DNA from: Campylobacter jejuni
Lineage (GTDB): Bacteria > Campylobacterota > Campylobacteria > Campylobacterales > Campylobacteraceae
NCBI RefSeq assembly: GCF_001457695.1
Contig: NZ_LN831025.1
Coordinates: 806,001 to 870,000 of the forward strand
DNA length: 64,000 nucleotides
Reading direction: 5' to 3'
In this document: positions 1 through 9,487 of the stretch, piece after piece
Layout: each line of letters opens with the position of its first letter
Position numbering within the stretch: position 1 is the first letter of the stretch
Program-made: the position numbers and the translations under genes
The notes under the pieces: generated by a model
The model's database searches: none
What the model was told of the DNA's origin: nothing
The model's input: the letters and a program-made list of their open reading frames with translations, nothing else

Positions 1-48
1 TAAATCTTCTAGTTCATTTTTTAAGGTTTTATTATTGTTTTGATTCAT
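1..48 (-). CDS. Start of an unidentified gene (partial)
   Basis: An ATG at 48 reads leftward off the window edge for 16 codons (MNQNNNKTLKNELEDL). It is preceded by a good ribosome site, AAAAGGAAAACA just before the ATG, and overlaps the last codons of the DHH phosphoesterase gene by 17 bases, so the two are probably translationally coupled. Sixteen residues rich in Asn and Lys are not enough to name a product. Confidence 0.55.
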   Translation of the reverse strand, partial: MNQNNNKTLKNELEDL

Positions 49-1078
49 TGTTTTCCTTTTTAAGTTCTTTGCTTTTAATTAAATCAATAATTTGAGCCTT
101 AATATAATTATAATTTATTCCATCTTTAAATGTCGCAAAAAGTCCACCACTAGCATTTTTATGTCCACCGCCACCTACTAAATTTTTAGCCATTAAACTT
201 ACATCTATTTTTCCATTTGCACGAAAACTTAAGGTTTTTCTAGAACTAATATCAATAAAAAAGTCATAATCAGGATTTTTTACTAAAAAATCATTTCCAA
301 TAACAGAAGTATTGCCTATATTTGAAGTTAAGATGCCTTTATGGCCTTCATATTCTATACTGAAATTTTCTTTTAGCTCACTTAGTTTTTCAACTACAAA
401 ATAAGAAATTAAATTAGAAAGAGTATCATCATTTTTTCTGGCAAAATAATCCTTTTTTATAAAATGAGTAGCATTATCGAGTAAAATATTTGCATTTTCT
501 TTTCCTATAAATTTCCAAGCCTTATCAAGCAAGAAAAACATATAATCAATTTGAGATTCTTTAAACATCACACGATTTATTTCTTTTGCATTGGCAATCA
601 AGCCTAAAAAAACCTTTCCAAGTTCAAAATTTTCATCCTCGCTTAGCCAAATATCAACAGCATTAACCACATCAACAAAGTTTGAAAGTTCTAAAACAGG
701 GGTGCAGATTTTAGAGAAAAAATCATAAACGATTTTAGTTGCACATCTTTTAGAATCAAGTAAATACCAAGAATATTTTTGAGCACATTCTTCGCCACTC
801 TGATGATGATCAAGAAGAAAAATTTTAATATTTTTCTCTTTGCAAATTTTTTCAAATTCTTCGCATTGATTTAAATTTAAATTTAAATCTGTTATTAGAA
901 TAATAGCTTTTCCGAAATTTTCATCTTTTTCTATATCGCTTATAATAGAGTTAAAATTTTCATTAATTTCTTTACCATAATTAGAATTATAAAATCTCAC
1001 ATTTTTAAAATAAAAATTTACTATAAATTGACAAGCATAACCATCAAGATCTGTATGCGAAAGATGATAAATTTTCAT
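32..1078 (-). CDS. DHH-family phosphoesterase
   Basis: A 348-residue protein with the layout of the DHH/DHHA1 superfamily. HTDLDG at residues 8-13 is motif I, ITDLN near 62-66 is motif II, the name-giving DHH is at 90-92, and GGGGHKNASGG at 302-312 is the DHHA1 substrate-binding loop. Family members are Mn-dependent enzymes that hydrolyse phosphoester bonds in nano-RNA, pAp or cyclic dinucleotides. No signal peptide or membrane segment is seen, so it should be cytosolic. It lies 8 bases downstream of flhA on the same strand and is likely co-transcribed with it. The substrate cannot be told from sequence. Confidence 0.85.
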   Translation of the reverse strand: MKIYHLSHTDLDGYACQFIVNFYFKNVRFYNSNYGKEINENFNSIISDIEKDENFGKAIILITDLNLNLNQCEEFEKICKEKNIKIFLLDHHQSGEECAQKYSWYLLDSKRCATKIVYDFFSKICTPVLELSNFVDVVNAVDIWLSEDENFELGKVFLGLIANAKEINRVMFKESQIDYMFFLLDKAWKFIGKENANILLDNATHFIKKDYFARKNDDTLSNLISYFVVEKLSELKENFSIEYEGHKGILTSNIGNTSVIGNDFLVKNPDYDFFIDISSRKTLSFRANGKIDVSLMAKNLVGGGGHKNASGGLFATFKDGINYNYIKAQIIDLIKSKELKKENNESKQ

Positions 1079-1086
1079 TATATTCC

Positions 1087-3261
1087 TTAAAGTTCTATCC
1101 TAATAATACCCTCGGTATTAAAATTTGTATTTTCTGCAATTTCTGCAAAACTTAACACTACTATATTAATGCTAAAATTATAACAAATATCAGCAATGAA
1201 TTTTCTAAGCTGCGGTTCAACGCAAAGTATAAAAGGCTTGATACGACCATTTGCTACTGCGGCAACTTCAGCCCTTAGAGTATCTACTAAAGTACCTGTT
1301 TGAGCTACACTTAAAGGCAAGTGATAACTTCCATCTCTAAATTGTACATTTTCCAATAAAACCGCAGAACTAGCAGAGTCTAAGATAAAAATATCCAAAT
1401 TTCCTTTATCATCTAAATACATATTTGTAATCATCCTAGCTAAGGACGCCCTTACATGTTCAATAATCATATCAAAACTCTTGCTTACTTCTGCTATATC
1501 ACTTACAGATTCTAAAATAGTAAGCATATCTTTAATTGGTATGTGATGCTTAAGCAAGTCTTTGAGAATTTTTTGAATAAGACTTACAGGTGCGACACCT
1601 AAAGCACCTTCTACGATGATTGGATAATCATTTTTAACCTTATCAAGAAGATTTTGCACCTCTTGGCGTGTGAGAAGTTCGCTTGCGTGCGCTTTGATAA
1701 GTTCGCTCATATGTGTTGAAATAACACTTGCAGGATCTATTACTATATAGCCATTTAATGTTGCTTCATCTTTTAAATTCGCATCAATCCAAAGTGCATC
1801 AGAGTTAAAAGCGGGTTCTTTTGTAGCAATCCCTTCTATCTCTTCTGTGATAAAACCACTATCCATGGCTAAATATTTATCCGGATAAATTTCAGCACTT
1901 GCTATAGACACGCCCTTGAGTTTAAAACTATACTCATTTGGTTTAAGTCTTAAATTATCTCTTATTCTTATTTTTGGCATTAAAAATCCTAAACTTTCAG
2001 CAATACTTCTTCTCATTGAGCGAATTCTTTCTGTAAGTTCGTTTTCAGCAAGCTTAATAAGTCCGTATCCAAGTTCAAGTTCTAAAATTTCAACTTTGAG
2101 GATATCGTTAATCTTGTGCTCTTCTTCTTTGAGAATTTCTTCTTCGCTTTTCTTAGCAGGCGTTGCCGTTGTCCCACCTGCTCCACTTTGAGATGCAGCT
2201 GCGGCACTTGGTTTGCTTTTTTTAACTGTAGTTATATCAATTTTACCTTCCTTAACCTGCTTGGTAAGATAGCCAAGGCTTAAAAATACTAAAGCCATAA
2301 AGCCCAAGGATAAAGTTGGCAAACCAGGCACTAACGCAAAGATAAAAAGTACAAAACCTACTATTAAAAGCGTGCGATATTCGCTTAAAAGTTGAGTTAA
2401 AGTTCCTTCTGCAAAATTTTCCTCATCTTTGCTTGCACGAGTGATAATTATAGCGGTTGCAGTAGAAGTAATAAGCCCTGGAATTTGAGATACAAGTCCA
2501 TCACCTATGGTTAAAATAGTATAGGTAGAAGCAGCATCGCTTAAAGCCATATCGTGCTGAAAAGATCCTATTAAAAAACCACCTATGATATTTATAATAG
2601 TTATGATAATTCCTGCAACAGCATCTCCTTTGATAAATTTAGAAGAACCATCCATTGCACCATAGAAGTTTGCCTCAGCAATAACTTCTTGACGTCTTGC
2701 TCTAGCGGTTTGTTCATCAATAAGTCCTGCATTTAAATCCGCATCAATAGCCATTTGTTTACCCGGCATCGCATCAAGTGTAAATCTTGCTTGTACTTCA
2801 GAAACCCTTGTACTACCTTTTGTTACAACCATGAAATTAATCAATACCAAGATACAAAATACAATCACGCCAATGACCATATTTCCACCAACAACAAATT
2901 CTCCAAATGCTGCTATAATCTCACTCACAGCTTCAGGGCCGTTTTGCCCTTCGCTTAAAATCATCCTTGTGGTAGCTATATTTAATGAAAGCCTAAATAA
3001 AGTGATAATCAAGATTAAAGTTGGAAAAGTTGTTAAATCTGTCGGTTTGGGTATATAAATAGAAATTAAAATAATTAATACCGATAAAGCTATACTTAAA
3101 GCCAAGAAAAAGTCCAAAATAGGACTTGGTAAAGGAACTATAATAATAGCTAAAATACAAACTAAAAAACCAACAATAGTCAAGCTTTTAGCTTTTAAAA
3201 CAGGAGCGATTAAAGGCCCCAAGAAAGGAAAAACTAAATCGACTATTTTATTTTTTGCCAT
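1087..3261 (-). CDS. flhA: Flagellar export apparatus protein FlhA
   Basis: A 724-residue inner-membrane protein of the flagellar type III export gate. About eight hydrophobic segments occupy residues 20-330. The FHIPEP-family stretch GKQMAIDADLNAGLIDEQ lies near residues 167-184 in the cytoplasmic loop. A low-complexity Ser/Ala/Gly linker near 350-370 precedes the soluble C-terminal domain, which in this family docks chaperone-substrate complexes. In Campylobacter FlhA is also needed for the FlgSR-RpoN cascade that switches on middle flagellar genes (family knowledge). Its ATG overlaps the end of the upstream Rrf2 regulator gene by 14 bases, so flhA expression may be coupled to that regulator. 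Confidence 0.97.
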   Translation of the reverse strand: MAKNKIVDLVFPFLGPLIAPVLKAKSLTIVGFLVCILAIIIVPLPSPILDFFLALSIALSVLIILISIYIPKPTDLTTFPTLILIITLFRLSLNIATTRMILSEGQNGPEAVSEIIAAFGEFVVGGNMVIGVIVFCILVLINFMVVTKGSTRVSEVQARFTLDAMPGKQMAIDADLNAGLIDEQTARARRQEVIAEANFYGAMDGSSKFIKGDAVAGIIITIINIIGGFLIGSFQHDMALSDAASTYTILTIGDGLVSQIPGLITSTATAIIITRASKDEENFAEGTLTQLLSEYRTLLIVGFVLFIFALVPGLPTLSLGFMALVFLSLGYLTKQVKEGKIDITTVKKSKPSAAAASQSGAGGTTATPAKKSEEEILKEEEHKINDILKVEILELELGYGLIKLAENELTERIRSMRRSIAESLGFLMPKIRIRDNLRLKPNEYSFKLKGVSIASAEIYPDKYLAMDSGFITEEIEGIATKEPAFNSDALWIDANLKDEATLNGYIVIDPASVISTHMSELIKAHASELLTRQEVQNLLDKVKNDYPIIVEGALGVAPVSLIQKILKDLLKHHIPIKDMLTILESVSDIAEVSKSFDMIIEHVRASLARMITNMYLDDKGNLDIFILDSASSAVLLENVQFRDGSYHLPLSVAQTGTLVDTLRAEVAAVANGRIKPFILCVEPQLRKFIADICYNFSINIVVLSFAEIAENTNFNTEGIIRIEL

Positions 3262-3658
3262 TATTTTTCATAATATCTTCTAAAGTAATAGAATCTAAAA
3301 ATTCATCTACTTTATTTTGTAAATTTACTAACATAGGCATTAAGGTGCAATTTTCTTCTTTATTATTTGGACAAGTGCCACCACTGCATTCAAATACACT
3401 GATATCCTTTTTTTCAGCACTATTAACAATTTCTTTTATAGTATATTGACTTGGTTCTTTGATTAAAACAAAACCACCTTTTGCCCCTTTAAAGGATTTT
3501 AACAAGCCATCTTTAGCTAAAGTTTGTAAAATTTTAGCTAAAAAACTTTTAGGAATATCAAGCTCTAAAGCTAAAGAATCTACATCTTGAGGTGTTTCTT
3601 TTTGAGAAATATAAATTAAAGAAAGTAAAGCGTATTCGCTAGCTTTGGTAAATAGCAC
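3248..3658 (-). CDS. Rrf2-family transcriptional regulator
   Basis: A 136-residue protein that starts at a GTG, supported by AAGGAG eight bases upstream. The N-terminus (MLFTKASEYALLSLIYIS) is the typical Rrf2 winged-helix start. Three cysteines near residues 91-106 (ECSGGTC, then ENC) match the Fe-S ligand loop of IscR/NsrR-type members, so redox, NO or iron sensing through a cluster is plausible. The gene end overlaps the flhA start. A near-perfect inverted repeat covers its own -10 box, suggesting autoregulation. It is not next to isc or suf genes, so the cofactor and signal are open. Confidence 0.9.
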   Translation of the reverse strand: MLFTKASEYALLSLIYISQKETPQDVDSLALELDIPKSFLAKILQTLAKDGLLKSFKGAKGGFVLIKEPSQYTIKEIVNSAEKKDISVFECSGGTCPNNKEENCTLMPMLVNLQNKVDEFLDSITLEDIMKNNGKK

Positions 3659-3670
3659 AGATTCTCCTTG

Positions 3671-3700
3671 TTATAACTACAGAAATAGCTGTAATTATAA
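3671..3700 (-). promoter_or_regulatory. Promoter and probable operator of the Rrf2 gene
   Basis: TATAAT on the minus strand at 3694-3699 is a good -10 box for the Rrf2/flhA transcript. It lies inside an inverted repeat: TTATAACTACAG (3671-3682), six bases, CTGTAATTATAA (3689-3700), with 11 of 12 positions pairing. Rrf2 proteins bind such dyads as dimers, so this is a strong candidate for the regulator's own operator. Confidence 0.65.
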
Positions 3701-3783
3701 TAAATAATTCTTAGAAAAAGACTTAAATTTTGACAAAACCTTCTAAAAAAGATAAATTCAGTTTATTTTTTGCTTTTTTAAGA

Positions 3784-3789
3784 TAAAAT
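3784..3789 (+). promoter_or_regulatory. -10 box for rpsO
   Basis: TAAAAT about 45 bases before the rpsO start, with a T-rich stretch upstream as is usual for Campylobacter sigma-70 promoters, which often lack a -35 box. The match is imperfect. Confidence 0.4.
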
Positions 3790-3833
3790 TACAGTTCTTT
3801 AATTTTATTATTTTACCAATCAGGAGGTCTATC

Positions 3834-4106
3834 ATGGCTTTGGATTCGGCCAAAAAAGCAGAAATAGTTGCGAAATTCGCTAAAAAACCAGGTGATACTG
3901 GTTCAACAGAAGTTCAAGTAGCTCTTTTAACTGCAAGAATTGCAGAACTTACAGAACATTTAAAAATCTACAAAAAAGACTTTTCATCAAGATTAGGACT
4001 TCTAAAACTTGTAGGTCAAAGAAAAAGACTTTTATCTTATCTTAAAAGAAAAGATTATAATTCTTATAGTAAGTTAATTACTGAATTAAATCTTAGAGAT
4101 AAATAA
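3834..4106 (+). CDS. rpsO: 30S ribosomal protein S15
   Basis: Ninety residues, the normal S15 length. It begins [20 protein letters not shown] and contains the conserved [14 protein letters not shown] and [16 protein letters not shown] helices that contact 16S rRNA h20-h22. A strong ribosome site, CAGGAGG, sits seven bases before the ATG. It is monocistronic, with its own terminator and with minus-strand genes on both sides. Confidence 0.98.
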   Translation: MALDSAKKAEIVAKFAKKPGDTGSTEVQVALLTARIAELTEHLKIYKKDFSSRLGLLKLVGQRKRLLSYLKRKDYNSYSKLITELNLRDK

Positions 4107-4111
4107 TTTTT

Positions 4112-4134
4112 AAGCCCTTTTTACGGGGCTTTTG
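4112..4134 (+). terminator. rpsO terminator
   Basis: AAGCCC (4112-4117), an eight-base loop, then GGGCTT (4126-4131) running into Ts. This is a simple intrinsic terminator just after rpsO. Confidence 0.85.
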
Positions 4135-4191
4135 CCTTTTAAATTTCTTCTTTTGTAATCAGTTTTATATATCAAAAACACAAGAAAAATC

Positions 4192-7092
4192 TTACAAGAT
4201 TTCCCTTTGTCCTTTGGCATCAGGTTCGCTTAAAATCCCGTTTTGCGTAAGTTGTTCAATAATATTTGCAGAGCGGTTATAGCCGATTTTTAAACGGCGT
4301 TGTAAATAAGAAATGCTTGTTTTTCCATCTTCTAAGATTACTCTTTTAGCTTCTTCGTAAAGCTCATCTACTTCCCCATCAAAGCTTTCATTTGTTGTAA
4401 CACCTACGCTTTGTTGATCCTTTAAAAAGCTTTCATCATATTCTACGCTTTGTTGATCCTTTAGAAAATCCACGATTTTTTCTATTTCAAATTCGCTTGC
4501 AAAAGGCGCATGCAAACGCACTATAGAGCTTGTTCCAGGAGGAGTAAATAAACAATCCCCTCTTCCAAGTAAACTTTCAGCACCCATAGCATCTAAAATA
4601 ACTTTAGAGTCAATTTTTTGCCCTACTTTATAAGAAATTCTACTTGGTAAATTCGCTTTAATTAGTCCTGTTACAACATCAACAGAAGGTCGTTGTGTAG
4701 CTACAATCAAGTGGATTCCACTTGCTCTTGCCATTTGCGCAAGTCTTCCTATATAAAATTCTACATCTTTACCCGCAGTCATCATCAAATCAGCAAGTTC
4801 ATCGATAATTACTACAATAAAAGGAAGCTCTTCTCCTCCTAATTCTTTCATTTTTTCATTGTAATTTTCTATATTTTTGGTTTTTGCATCAGCCATTAAG
4901 CGATAGCGTCTTTCCATTTCAGCTACCATATTTGAAAGCGCATTGACTGCTTTTTTTGGATCTGTGATAACAGGAGTTAAAAGATGAGGAATGTCATTAT
5001 AAATGCTAAATTCAAGCATCTTAGGATCTATCATCATCAAACGTAAGGTTTTTGGAGAGTTGCGATATAAAAGACTTAAAAGCATAGAATTTATCCCCAC
5101 ACTTTTACCACTACCTGTCGTTCCTGCGATGAGTAAATGCGGAAGTTTTTTAAGATCGGTTACAAAAGCATTGCCTACTATATCTTTACCTAAGGCTATG
5201 GTTAAAGGACTTTTAGCGTTTTTAAAAACTTCACTTTGTAAAATTTCTCTTAAATAAATGGTTTGAATTTCATCATTTGGAACTTCTATACCTACAACAT
5301 CTTTTCCTGGTATTGGAGCTTGAATGCGGATTGATTTTGCCATTAAAGCCATAGTTAAATCATCTTGTAAATTTAAAATACGACTTACTTTTACATCTGC
5401 ACTAGGACGAAATTCAAAAGTAGTTACCACAGGACCAACATAAGTGCTTATAACATCACCGCCTATTTTAAAACGACGCAACTTTTCAAGAAGATTGTAA
5501 ATTTTTTTATCTATTTCACTTTCATTGATTTCTTGTCTATGCTCTTTTGGATTAGCCAAAAAATCTAATGGTGGCAAGGTGAAATCTTTTGGTTTTTCTA
5601 CTTCGCCCTGCTCTATTTCACGCAATAAAGCTTGGTTAATAGCAATTTCTTTGGCTAAAACTGCTTTTTGAAGTTTAATTTCTTGATCATTTGTTTTTTC
5701 ATCATCAATTTTAGTTTTTGTATTTTGGATAAAATCGAGTGTATTTTTTTCTTCTATAACTATTTCATTTATATTTTTTATAGGAGTAGGTTCTATATAA
5801 GGATGATTTAACTCTTCTACAATGGGAGTAAATTCAAAGATATTGTCTGTTTTATCTAGATTTTTATTTTCATTTATTTTGTCTGATTCTTCTGTTTCTG
5901 TTTTAATTGTTTTTGGGCTATTAAAACTATATTTATTCCCTTCTATAATATCACTTGAATTTATCGCATCATATTCTTCTAATTTTTTAATTTCTTGTTT
6001 TACTTTATTTTCTAAAATTTCATTTTGATAGGCTTTGTATTCTTGTTCTAGTTTTTCTTTTTTTATCAAATTCTCTCTAAGTTCAAGCTCTTTTGTAAAA
6101 ATTTTTGGTTTAACTTCTTGATTAGAAACTGGAATTTCAATATTTTTACGTTTATAACTTGGCTCATCTAAATTTTTATTTGTATCTATTTGCTTTATAT
6201 CTTCAAGTTTTTTAGGTTTTAAAAAACGTTCAGGGATCATATCTACCTCTTCTTCTGAAATAAAATTAAAATCTTCATCAAGACTAATGCTCATTTTACT
6301 CGCTTTTTGTGCAAAATTTCGCACCTGTTGAGAATGTTCATAAACAAAACTTCTCGATTCTTTTAAGCTTTGTTTATCAATCTCTATGGTTTCATCTAAA
6401 ATTTGATTTTTTAGTTTTTCAAAGTTTTCTTTGGCGGTGGTAATTGAATTTTTACTCGCATTGATATTGCTATCTTTAATTATCTGTTCTAAGTTATTGG
6501 TTTTTTCTTTTTTGTTTATTTGTGAATTTTCGTATATGTTGCCTTGTAAAATATTTAATTTTGGCACCATAAGTTCTGATTTACCTACATCTTCTTTCTC
6601 ATTTTCTCCGCCAAATACACGCATAAGTAAAGATTTAAAAGCTTGCTCTACTTTTAATAAATAAGTAAAATCTAATTCTATTTTTAAAATTTCTTTTGCA
6701 AATTTTGGAAACAATAAAACCAAAGAAAATAGTAAAAGCAAAAGAGCAAAAATTCCACTCCCTGTATGCCCTAAGATTGCAGAAGAAAATCCATATACAA
6801 TTTCTAAAATATACCCAAACCCTCTATAAAAGACAGAAAATAAAAGCAAGGTAGAAAAAAAGGCTAAAGAAAAACCAAAAAGTTCTCTACGCTTAAAATT
6901 TTCTATTTTATAATTTTTTTTATAGTAGAGATAATTTAATATAAGCAAAGAAAATGGATAGTAATACCCAAATTCTCCAAATAAAAATAAATTAGCCTTG
7001 TAAACCCATTCTCCCATGCTAGGTGCTAGCATACAAAGACAAAGATAAAAAATAACAAGTGTAGAGCTGGTAAAAATGGCTTCTTTTTTAAT
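4192..7092 (-). CDS. ftsK: DNA translocase FtsK
   Basis: Divisome-anchored DNA pump that clears the chromosome terminus and activates dimer resolution. Membrane helices fill the first ~125 residues, followed by a long Lys/Glu-rich linker, a RecA-like motor with Walker A GTTGSGKS and Walker B VVIIDELADLM, and a C-terminal gamma winged helix (SISYLQRRLKIGYNRSANII). The first ATG is at 7032 (946 aa) but has no ribosome site and would cut into a hydrophobic helix. Reading on upstream adds 20 codons (KKEAIFTSSTLVIFYL...) to an ATT at 7090-7092 with AAGGAAAG just ahead, so I prefer that start. A heptapeptide, LKDQQSV, is duplicated just before the gamma domain. Confidence 0.93.
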   Translation of the reverse strand: MKKEAIFTSSTLVIFYLCLCMLAPSMGEWVYKANLFLFGEFGYYYPFSLLILNYLYYKKNYKIENFKRRELFGFSLAFFSTLLLFSVFYRGFGYILEIVYGFSSAILGHTGSGIFALLLLLFSLVLLFPKFAKEILKIELDFTYLLKVEQAFKSLLMRVFGGENEKEDVGKSELMVPKLNILQGNIYENSQINKKEKTNNLEQIIKDSNINASKNSITTAKENFEKLKNQILDETIEIDKQSLKESRSFVYEHSQQVRNFAQKASKMSISLDEDFNFISEEEVDMIPERFLKPKKLEDIKQIDTNKNLDEPSYKRKNIEIPVSNQEVKPKIFTKELELRENLIKKEKLEQEYKAYQNEILENKVKQEIKKLEEYDAINSSDIIEGNKYSFNSPKTIKTETEESDKINENKNLDKTDNIFEFTPIVEELNHPYIEPTPIKNINEIVIEEKNTLDFIQNTKTKIDDEKTNDQEIKLQKAVLAKEIAINQALLREIEQGEVEKPKDFTLPPLDFLANPKEHRQEINESEIDKKIYNLLEKLRRFKIGGDVISTYVGPVVTTFEFRPSADVKVSRILNLQDDLTMALMAKSIRIQAPIPGKDVVGIEVPNDEIQTIYLREILQSEVFKNAKSPLTIALGKDIVGNAFVTDLKKLPHLLIAGTTGSGKSVGINSMLLSLLYRNSPKTLRLMMIDPKMLEFSIYNDIPHLLTPVITDPKKAVNALSNMVAEMERRYRLMADAKTKNIENYNEKMKELGGEELPFIVVIIDELADLMMTAGKDVEFYIGRLAQMARASGIHLIVATQRPSVDVVTGLIKANLPSRISYKVGQKIDSKVILDAMGAESLLGRGDCLFTPPGTSSIVRLHAPFASEFEIEKIVDFLKDQQSVEYDESFLKDQQSVGVTTNESFDGEVDELYEEAKRVILEDGKTSISYLQRRLKIGYNRSANIIEQLTQNGILSEPDAKGQREIL

Positions 7093-7123
7093 ATTCTTTC
7101 CTTGAAAATAAAATCAAAGCCAA

Positions 7124-7129
7124 ATTATA
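7124..7129 (-). promoter_or_regulatory. -10 box for ftsK
   Basis: Perfect TATAAT on the minus strand, 32 bases before the proposed ATT start of ftsK and 92 bases before the first ATG. The short distance to the AAGGAAAG site fits the upstream start. Confidence 0.6.
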
Positions 7130-7141
7130 CCATAAAAAATT

Positions 7142-9394
7142 TTACATATAATTTAATAAGCTAAGTTGAGAAATTGTTGTACTAGCTTTAAGAGAAGCTT
7201 GATATGCAAGTTGAACTTGCATTAAATTCATCATTGCCTCACCATAATCTACATCAATCACATTTGATTTTATACTTTGGACATTAACGCTTAAAAAGGA
7301 TGTGCGTGTATTAACACCTTCGATAGTATTATGATATGCTCCCATAGTTGTATTAAGCTTGCTAACATGATCTGCTAAATGATCAAGTCTTTCTAAAGCT
7401 CCTTGTATACCTGTATTTCTAGGGTTTTCACTTTCGGAGTCTGCTCTCATATTGCCTTTTAAAACAGCATCAATCATTAAATCTAAATCTTTAATAATAT
7501 CCACATTTGGCTCATCTATAGTTAAAGAATTATTCGCACTAAAACTAAAATTTGGACCATTTGTTACTGAAGAAGTTGTGTTAAATGGTGGTTGTGGAAA
7601 GTGGCCACTTTGAGAATCACTAAGAGAAATTTCTATATTAGTGCCTGAAGAAAGTTTATCAGTAATACTAATACGACCTTTATAATCCATACTTACATCG
7701 ACAGTAGCTTGAGAATCTTTCATGAGTTGTTGTATTTGGGTATAATTTGCATTATTAATTTGACCATTATTGGCTTGTATGGTTGTTGTAGGAATTTTAT
7801 CTGCAGCAAACATACCTATAATATCATTAAGCTGTTTATAGGTAATATCATTTGATCCTGTAACAACTCCACTATTTCCAGTTGCAGGATTAGTATGCAT
7901 AATAGGAAAGCTTATGGTTTGACCTGGATTATTAGGATCAGGATAGCTTACAGTTGAAGTTTGTAAATTTATAGTAACATCGTAAGTATTTCCACCTTTG
8001 GAATTGACTTTTAAATTTAAAGTAGTACCATTTAGGCTATCTCCTGCCATTACCTCGCTAAGTTTGGTTGAATCAGTTGCATAAGCATTGCTTCCTTTGA
8101 TAACTTGAGAAACATTACCATAAACAGTATTTCCATTTTTTTCAAAATACACATTATCGTAATCAGCTCCATTAGTAGCATTTCCATCTGTATCTGTCAT
8201 TTTACTTTTGATAAAATCAGTTTGTTTTAAATCGATTTCAAAGCCTTGTCCGTTGATTTGAATGGTTACAGGATTATTTAAATTTGTAATATCTCCATTA
8301 CTAGGAGCAGCTGTAGCAGCTTGCATAACCCTATTTGTAACTTCATTCATTGAAATACCCTCTTGATTAGCAGCTTCAATAATATTTTTAAGTTCATCTT
8401 TGGTATCAGCTTGTGGTGTGAAAGCTACAGCATGAAAATCGAGTTTATTATTACCTTGCTTTAGATCTGTAATTTGAATTTGACCACTATCATTCATACT
8501 TATTTCTACTACTTTATTATTTGGAGTATTACCATAAAGAGCTCCAATATTTTCCATTACATCTTCTAAAGTATCTTCGGGTTTTACAAGTACAGCGCTT
8601 TTAAAACTTGTTCCATCGGGTCTTGTACCTTGAACATAAAGAGTTGTTGGAGGAAAATCTAGTTTGCTATCATCATACTCAAAATCTTTATCAGCATCTA
8701 AGCTATTATCTTTTACATAACCTTGCCCGATAAGTTGTTGCCATTTAGAATCTCCTGTGAGATATTTAGTTTTATCAGGGTCTTTATTTAAATCCCAACG
8801 ATTATCTGTAAAACTAACATTGGTGCTTATTTGTTTTTTATAGTCTCCATCTGCTTTAAAAAATAAATCCCAACCTGGTATATTGTATGGGCTTTCAGTT
8901 CCAGCTCCAGTTACTACATTAATATTATTTTTATCTCCATAATAATTTCCATTAGAATCAAAAGGTTTGTTTGCAACTTGAGAACCTGCAAAAAGATACT
9001 GACCATTAACGCTAGTATTTGCAAGCTGAACTATACTTTCTTTTATGCGTTCTAGTTCTTTTGCTATAGCCTCTCTTGAAGTTTGAGAATTGCTATCGCT
9101 TGCAGCTTGAGTTACTTTAACTTTAAAATCTTCAAGAAGTTTAACCATGTCTTGTAAAGCTTTCATGCTATTTTGAGTCATTTCTTGAGCTCTACTAGTT
9201 GATTCTTTTACTTGCTCTAATGTTTTAATTTCATATTCAAGACGCGTATTATCTATATAAGTGCTTGCATCTTCATATGAATTTTGAATTTTTAAACCTG
9301 AAGCAAGTTGTTGAGATATCTGATATAAAGCACTTTGACCACCCATAGAATTATTCACACTATTTGTGAAGTTAAGTTTATTTGTAATTCTCAT
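7142..9394 (-). CDS. flgL: Flagellar hook-filament junction protein FlgL (FlaD)
   Basis: A 750-residue flagellin-like protein. The N-terminal coiled segment (MRITNKLNFTNSVNNSMGGQ, then YQISQQLASGLKIQNSYEDA) and the C-terminal segment (DYGEAMMNLMQVQLAYQASL to SLLNYM) are the conserved D0/D1 helices that pack in the junction. The long middle is a variable surface domain, which makes this protein far longer than the ~300-residue enteric FlgL. It is secreted by the flagellar export system without a cleavable signal. A ribosome site, GAGG, precedes the ATG and a sigma-28 type promoter lies upstream. Confidence 0.95.
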   Translation of the reverse strand: MRITNKLNFTNSVNNSMGGQSALYQISQQLASGLKIQNSYEDASTYIDNTRLEYEIKTLEQVKESTSRAQEMTQNSMKALQDMVKLLEDFKVKVTQAASDSNSQTSREAIAKELERIKESIVQLANTSVNGQYLFAGSQVANKPFDSNGNYYGDKNNINVVTGAGTESPYNIPGWDLFFKADGDYKKQISTNVSFTDNRWDLNKDPDKTKYLTGDSKWQQLIGQGYVKDNSLDADKDFEYDDSKLDFPPTTLYVQGTRPDGTSFKSAVLVKPEDTLEDVMENIGALYGNTPNNKVVEISMNDSGQIQITDLKQGNNKLDFHAVAFTPQADTKDELKNIIEAANQEGISMNEVTNRVMQAATAAPSNGDITNLNNPVTIQINGQGFEIDLKQTDFIKSKMTDTDGNATNGADYDNVYFEKNGNTVYGNVSQVIKGSNAYATDSTKLSEVMAGDSLNGTTLNLKVNSKGGNTYDVTINLQTSTVSYPDPNNPGQTISFPIMHTNPATGNSGVVTGSNDITYKQLNDIIGMFAADKIPTTTIQANNGQINNANYTQIQQLMKDSQATVDVSMDYKGRISITDKLSSGTNIEISLSDSQSGHFPQPPFNTTSSVTNGPNFSFSANNSLTIDEPNVDIIKDLDLMIDAVLKGNMRADSESENPRNTGIQGALERLDHLADHVSKLNTTMGAYHNTIEGVNTRTSFLSVNVQSIKSNVIDVDYGEAMMNLMQVQLAYQASLKASTTISQLSLLNYM

Positions 9395-9487
9395 TTTTTT
9401 TCCTCTAAAGTATTAAAGTTAAAATCTTTTCAAACATTGCTAATAAACAAAAGCAATAACTGTTCCAAAAATTTAAATTATATAATT

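Noticed and set aside
1916-2191. Serine/leucine-rich plus-strand frame opposite flhA
   Set aside because: Composition mirrors the antisense of a membrane-protein gene and there is no ribosome site. A shadow frame.
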